Shown in pieces: positions 6,601 to 8,729 of a stretch of DNA of 8,729 nt (position 1 is the first letter of the stretch; each line of letters starts with the position of its first letter). Made by a program: the position numbers and the translations under genes. Location: the NCBI GenBank assembly GCA_937983315.1, contig CALKAH010000141.1:1-8729 (forward strand), written 5' to 3'. The stretch is from an uncultured Acholeplasmataceae bacterium. GTDB taxonomy: Bacteria; Bacillota_I; Bacilli_A; Acholeplasmatales; Acholeplasmataceae. A model generated the notes under the pieces. The model did no database searches. It saw nothing but the letters and a program-made list of their open reading frames with translations, and had not been told where the DNA came from.

Positions 6601-6640
6601 GGTTTTAGTATGGATAAATCCATCAAACAAGGAGAACATC

Positions 6641-8089
6641 ATGGTCAGTAATTATGAATCGCTCGCGACATGGGGTACCATCATCTATTTTGGTTTGTTG
6701 AGCATCTTGCTTCTCACAGGAAATGTCATTCGAAGAAAAATTCCTCTACTCAAGAAGTCTTTGCTACCAACCTCAGTTATTGCAGGTTTATTGGGTCTAG
6801 TCATTAAAGAAGCACTTGTTCGTCCACTCACGGGTTATTCGTGGTGGATCGATGCTGAACAAATTGATAAGTTTAACAATTTCTTGAACATCGTCACCTA
6901 TCATACGATCGCCATTGGTTTTATCGCCATGGGTTTAAAAGTGAATGAAAAGTTTAAGATTAAAACAAATCGTGCACACAGTTATTATAATGGTATGGTC
7001 ATTGTTTCAAGTTACTTACTACAAGGGATTATTGGGATTGGGATCACAACAATTCTTGCATTCACTTTATTTCCCGTTTTCAAGACAGGACCTGGTTTAG
7101 CTTCAGGTATTCTTTTACCATTCGGTTTTGGACAAGGTCCAGGTCAAGCGAATAATTTCGGTATGGTCTATGAAAACTTTACCAACGCAGAAGGTGTACT
7201 AACAGGATTTATGGGTGGACAATCTTATGGTCTAGCTATCGCATCGATGGGGTTCATCTGGGCATGTCTTGGTGGTGTCATATACTTAAATAAAGTTTAC
7301 AAGAAGAAAGTTACCGGTGAAGAATCGCTCGTCCAAACGACAAGTGTTCAAGAAGTCGAAGCACCTGATGAAATTCCAGTTGCTGAATCGATTGATAAAC
7401 TTACCGTTCAAATTACCCTCATTGTTGTTGTCTATGCTGCAACACTGCTCACCATGTTTGGATTAACACGTTTAGCATCCTTAAACGAAGGCATCTATCG
7501 CATGGTAGGATCGCTGATTTGGGGCTTTAACTTTATTTTTGGTATGGTGCTTGCCCTGTTAGCGAAAAAACTATTCAACTATCTTCGTTCAAAAAATATC
7601 ATGACCCGTCAGTATCCAAACAACTACATGTTAAACCGCATTGCAGGTGTCGTCTTTGATTTCATGGTCGTTGCTTCAATCGTTTCGATCAACATTGAAG
7701 ATTTAGCATCACCTCAAGTATGGATTACCTTCTTTATTATCACAACCGTTGGTGGTATTGCAACGATGTATTTCTTACATAAGATTTCCAAACGCGTGTA
7801 TAAGGAGTACACACTCCCAGGATTTGCAGCGATGTATGGAACCATGACAGGAACTGTTTCAACCGGTATTGCACTCCTTCGTGAAGTCGATCCCTACTAT
7901 GAAACTCCAGCAGCAACCGACCTTGTCACAGGAACAACAACAGCGATCATCTTTGGATTCCCGATTCTCCTTCTTGCAAGCTTTGCACCCAATGGAATCG
8001 TCCAATCACTAATAACCTTAGCGATCTTAATTGTACTCTATGTTCTCTTCGTATTCATCTTACTTAAAAAACATCCAAAAGTTTCTTGA
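6641..8089 (+). CDS. Sodium/glutamate symporter-like permease (GltS/ESS family)
   Basis: 482 residues from the ATG at 6641. The frame stays open back to 6404 inside ald, but that extension crosses a terminator and promoter, while SD AAGGAG sits six bases before 6641. Roughly ten to eleven hydrophobic spans are arranged as two halves (about 12-220 and 255-476) joined by a charged, acidic cytoplasmic linker (about 221-252). Each half has a Gly-rich segment where ESS carriers have re-entrant loops: GFGQGPGQANNFG (162-174) and GTMTGTVSTG (400-409). NRIAGVVFDFMVVASI (332-347) also fits the family. The predicted role is Na+-coupled uptake of glutamate or a related anion at the cytoplasmic membrane. 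It is longer than E. coli GltS (about 400 residues) and its loop motifs differ, so the substrate is uncertain. It lies downstream of ald but has separate signals. Confidence 0.78.
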   Translation: MVSNYESLATWGTIIYFGLLSILLLTGNVIRRKIPLLKKSLLPTSVIAGLLGLVIKEALVRPLTGYSWWIDAEQIDKFNNFLNIVTYHTIAIGFIAMGLKVNEKFKIKTNRAHSYYNGMVIVSSYLLQGIIGIGITTILAFTLFPVFKTGPGLASGILLPFGFGQGPGQANNFGMVYENFTNAEGVLTGFMGGQSYGLAIASMGFIWACLGGVIYLNKVYKKKVTGEESLVQTTSVQEVEAPDEIPVAESIDKLTVQITLIVVVYAATLLTMFGLTRLASLNEGIYRMVGSLIWGFNFIFGMVLALLAKKLFNYLRSKNIMTRQYPNNYMLNRIAGVVFDFMVVASIVSINIEDLASPQVWITFFIITTVGGIATMYFLHKISKRVYKEYTLPGFAAMYGTMTGTVSTGIALLREVDPYYETPAATDLVTGTTTAIIFGFPILLLASFAPNGIVQSLITLAILIVLYVLFVFILLKKHPKVS

Positions 8090-8093
8090 AAAT

Positions 8094-8125
8094 AAAGGCG
8101 TGTTCATCATGAACATGCCTTTTAT
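8094..8125 (+). terminator. Intrinsic terminator after the GltS-like gene
   Basis: The 13-base arms 8094-8106 and 8110-8122 pair fully apart from one G-U, with a 3-base loop (TCA). The arms read AAAGGCGTGTTCA and TGAACATGCCTTT. The T-run is short (TTTT, 8120-8123, partly within the stem), but the stem is strong and starts four bases after the stop codon. It may work in both directions, since the left arm starts with an A-run. Confidence 0.8.
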
Positions 8126-8130
8126 GTGAA

Positions 8131-8146
8131 ATGATAGCGTTATCAT
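8131..8146. promoter_or_regulatory. Inverted repeat upstream of the CBS-gene promoter (possible operator)
   Basis: ATGATA (8131-8136) and TATCAT (8141-8146) are perfect 6-bp arms around GCGT, ending 9 bp upstream of the -35 element. This is a plausible binding site for a dimeric regulator. Its T-run is too weak for a terminator. Confidence 0.35.
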
Positions 8147-8155
8147 GCTTTTCCA

Positions 8156-8183
8156 TTGCATTGCATTATATCTATGATATAAT
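8156..8183 (+). promoter_or_regulatory. Strong promoter with overlapping 19-bp dyad, ahead of the CBS-domain gene
   Basis: TTGCAT (8156-8161) lies 16 bp before consensus TATAAT (8178-8183), which also has an extended TGA (8175-8177). A second TTGCAT (8161-8166) arises from a CATTG tandem repeat. The spacer and -10 form a perfect inverted repeat, ATTATATC (8165-8172) and GATATAAT (8176-8183) around TAT, so a dimeric repressor bound here would cover the -10. The transcription start is near 8190. Confidence 0.75.
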
Positions 8184-8189
8184 AGAAGT

Positions 8190-8340
8190 GCAAATAGGGA
8201 TGACCATTGACGATACGATGCAACAGATATTCACATCACCTGATGAACGCTTTCATCATCATTTCAGGTTGTCCACATGTCAGTGATACCAAGGGTTTGG
8301 ATGACGAATCTGAGCTTGTTGGCCATAACCGAGGAGAACT
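8190..8340 (+). promoter_or_regulatory. Long structured 5' leader of the CBS-domain gene, unrecognised (possible cis-regulatory RNA)
   Basis: About 150 bases separate the predicted transcription start from the ATG at 8341, far longer than other leaders here (about 27-40 bases). Possible pairings: CATTGAC (8205-8211) with GTCAGTG (8279-8285), closing a large domain; ACCTGA (8238-8243) with TCAGGT (8264-8269), or alternatively TGATGA (8241-8246) with TCATCA (8253-8258); and GGTTTGG (8294-8300) with CCATAACC (8323-8330, one bulge), whose 3' arm ends at the base before the SD GAGGAG (8331-8336). A small CCAA/TTGG hairpin (8289-8300) competes with the last stem. I match it to no riboswitch or ribosomal-protein leader that I know. 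There is no internal terminator, so any control would act on translation. Pairing is by eye only. Confidence 0.45.
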
Positions 8341-8729
8341 ATGAACGTCTTATTTTGCTTAACCCCGAAAGAAAAAGTGGCGTATATCTACAATGACTAT
8401 ACGATACGCCAAGCTCTGGAGAAGATGCAGATTTATCGTTATAACTCGATTCCTATTCTCGACCGATCTGGAAAGTATGTAGGAACTCTCTCAGAAGGTG
8501 ACTTGCTTTGGTACATCAAAGAACACCAATTGAGCTTTGCAAAGACAGAACAAATTCCGATTGCAAAGGTTCCTCGAAACAAAGACAATATCAGTGTACC
8601 GATTCATACGAATATGGAAGATATCATTGATGTTGCAACCCGCCAAAACTTTGTTCCTGTCTTAGATGATTTTGGATCATTCATTGGCATCATTACCCGT
8701 AAAGAGATTTTTAATTACATGGTTAAACA
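8341..8729 (+). CDS. CBS-domain-pair protein, 3' truncated by window edge
   Basis: The ATG at 8341 follows SD GAGGAG (8331-8336) and the frame is open to the window end, giving 129 residues with no stop. It begins MNVLFCLTPKEKVAYIYNDY. The first CBS domain covers about residues 16-60, with the family pattern TIRQALEKM, IPILDRSGKYVGTLSEGDLL. The second covers about 83-129, with TNMEDIIDVA, FVPVLDDFGSFIGIITRKEI. The frame therefore already holds a nearly complete stand-alone CBS pair (Bateman module), a fold that usually binds adenosyl ligands such as AMP, ATP, SAM or c-di-AMP. Small proteins with this same N-terminus (MN-(V/I)-LF-x-LTPK) appear common in Bacillota, but I know no assigned function. 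No catalytic domain is visible. It is preceded by an unusually long leader. Confidence 0.88.
   Translation, partial: MNVLFCLTPKEKVAYIYNDYTIRQALEKMQIYRYNSIPILDRSGKYVGTLSEGDLLWYIKEHQLSFAKTEQIPIAKVPRNKDNISVPIHTNMEDIIDVATRQNFVPVLDDFGSFIGIITRKEIFNYMVK

Noticed and set aside
6404..6640. N-terminal extension of the symporter frame into ald
   Set aside because: It would require translation across the ald terminator and upstream of a TATAAT promoter. A perfect SD precedes the ATG at 6641, and the extra residues have no family character.
8233..8242. ATCACCT in the CBS leader resembling the 16S anti-SD, as a possible SD-sequestering arm
   Set aside because: Only three contiguous pairs (CCT with AGG) form with the actual SD GAGGAG, too little to propose sequestration.

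Overview
The window reads as chromosomal DNA of a low-GC, Gram-positive-type bacterium (Bacillota or a relative such as Erysipelotrichia or the Acholeplasma/Izemoplasma side). This rests on the AT-rich codon use, consistent AGGAG/AGGTGA ribosome binding sites, TATAAT promoters (several with the extended TGN -10), short intrinsic terminators, and a GlgC that resembles the Bacillus enzyme. TGA is used as a real stop (HD-protein and symporter genes) and Trp is TGG, so the code is standard and Mycoplasma/Spiroplasma are excluded. I cannot place it more finely.

Layout: (1) 1-542 (+), the 3' end of an ABC-2 type transporter permease. (2) 635-1441 (+), a YwaF/TIGR02206 (TMEM164-like) integral membrane protein with its own promoter. 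It converges on the glycogen genes and shares a bidirectional terminator with them. (3) 4131-1473 (-), a two-gene operon glgA-glgC (glycogen synthase, then ADP-glucose pyrophosphorylase). Together these turn glucose-1-phosphate into ADP-glucose and then alpha-1,4-glucan; branching enzyme, phosphorylase and GlgD are not in the window. (4) 4312-5363 (+), divergent from glgA, a tight pair encoding an Ap4A-hydrolase-like Nudix protein and an HD-domain phosphohydrolase. (5) 5434-6534 (+), alanine dehydrogenase ald, closed by a terminator. (6) 6641-8089 (+), a GltS-type sodium/glutamate symporter-like permease with its own promoter and terminator. (7) 8131-8340, a gene-free stretch with a strong promoter lying in a perfect 19-bp dyad and a roughly 150-nt structured leader. 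(8) 8341-8729 (+), a CBS-domain-pair protein cut by the window edge.

Most genes are ordinary central and storage metabolism. I see no mobile element, CRISPR, tRNA, rRNA or defence system. The least explained part is the promoter, operator-like dyad and long leader before the CBS-domain gene. Other loose ends are the TMEM164-like membrane protein of unknown function, the substrate of the GltS-like carrier, and the Nudix-HD pair. Starts were revised from the longest reading frame for glgA, the Nudix gene and the symporter on the basis of ribosome binding sites and family alignment.
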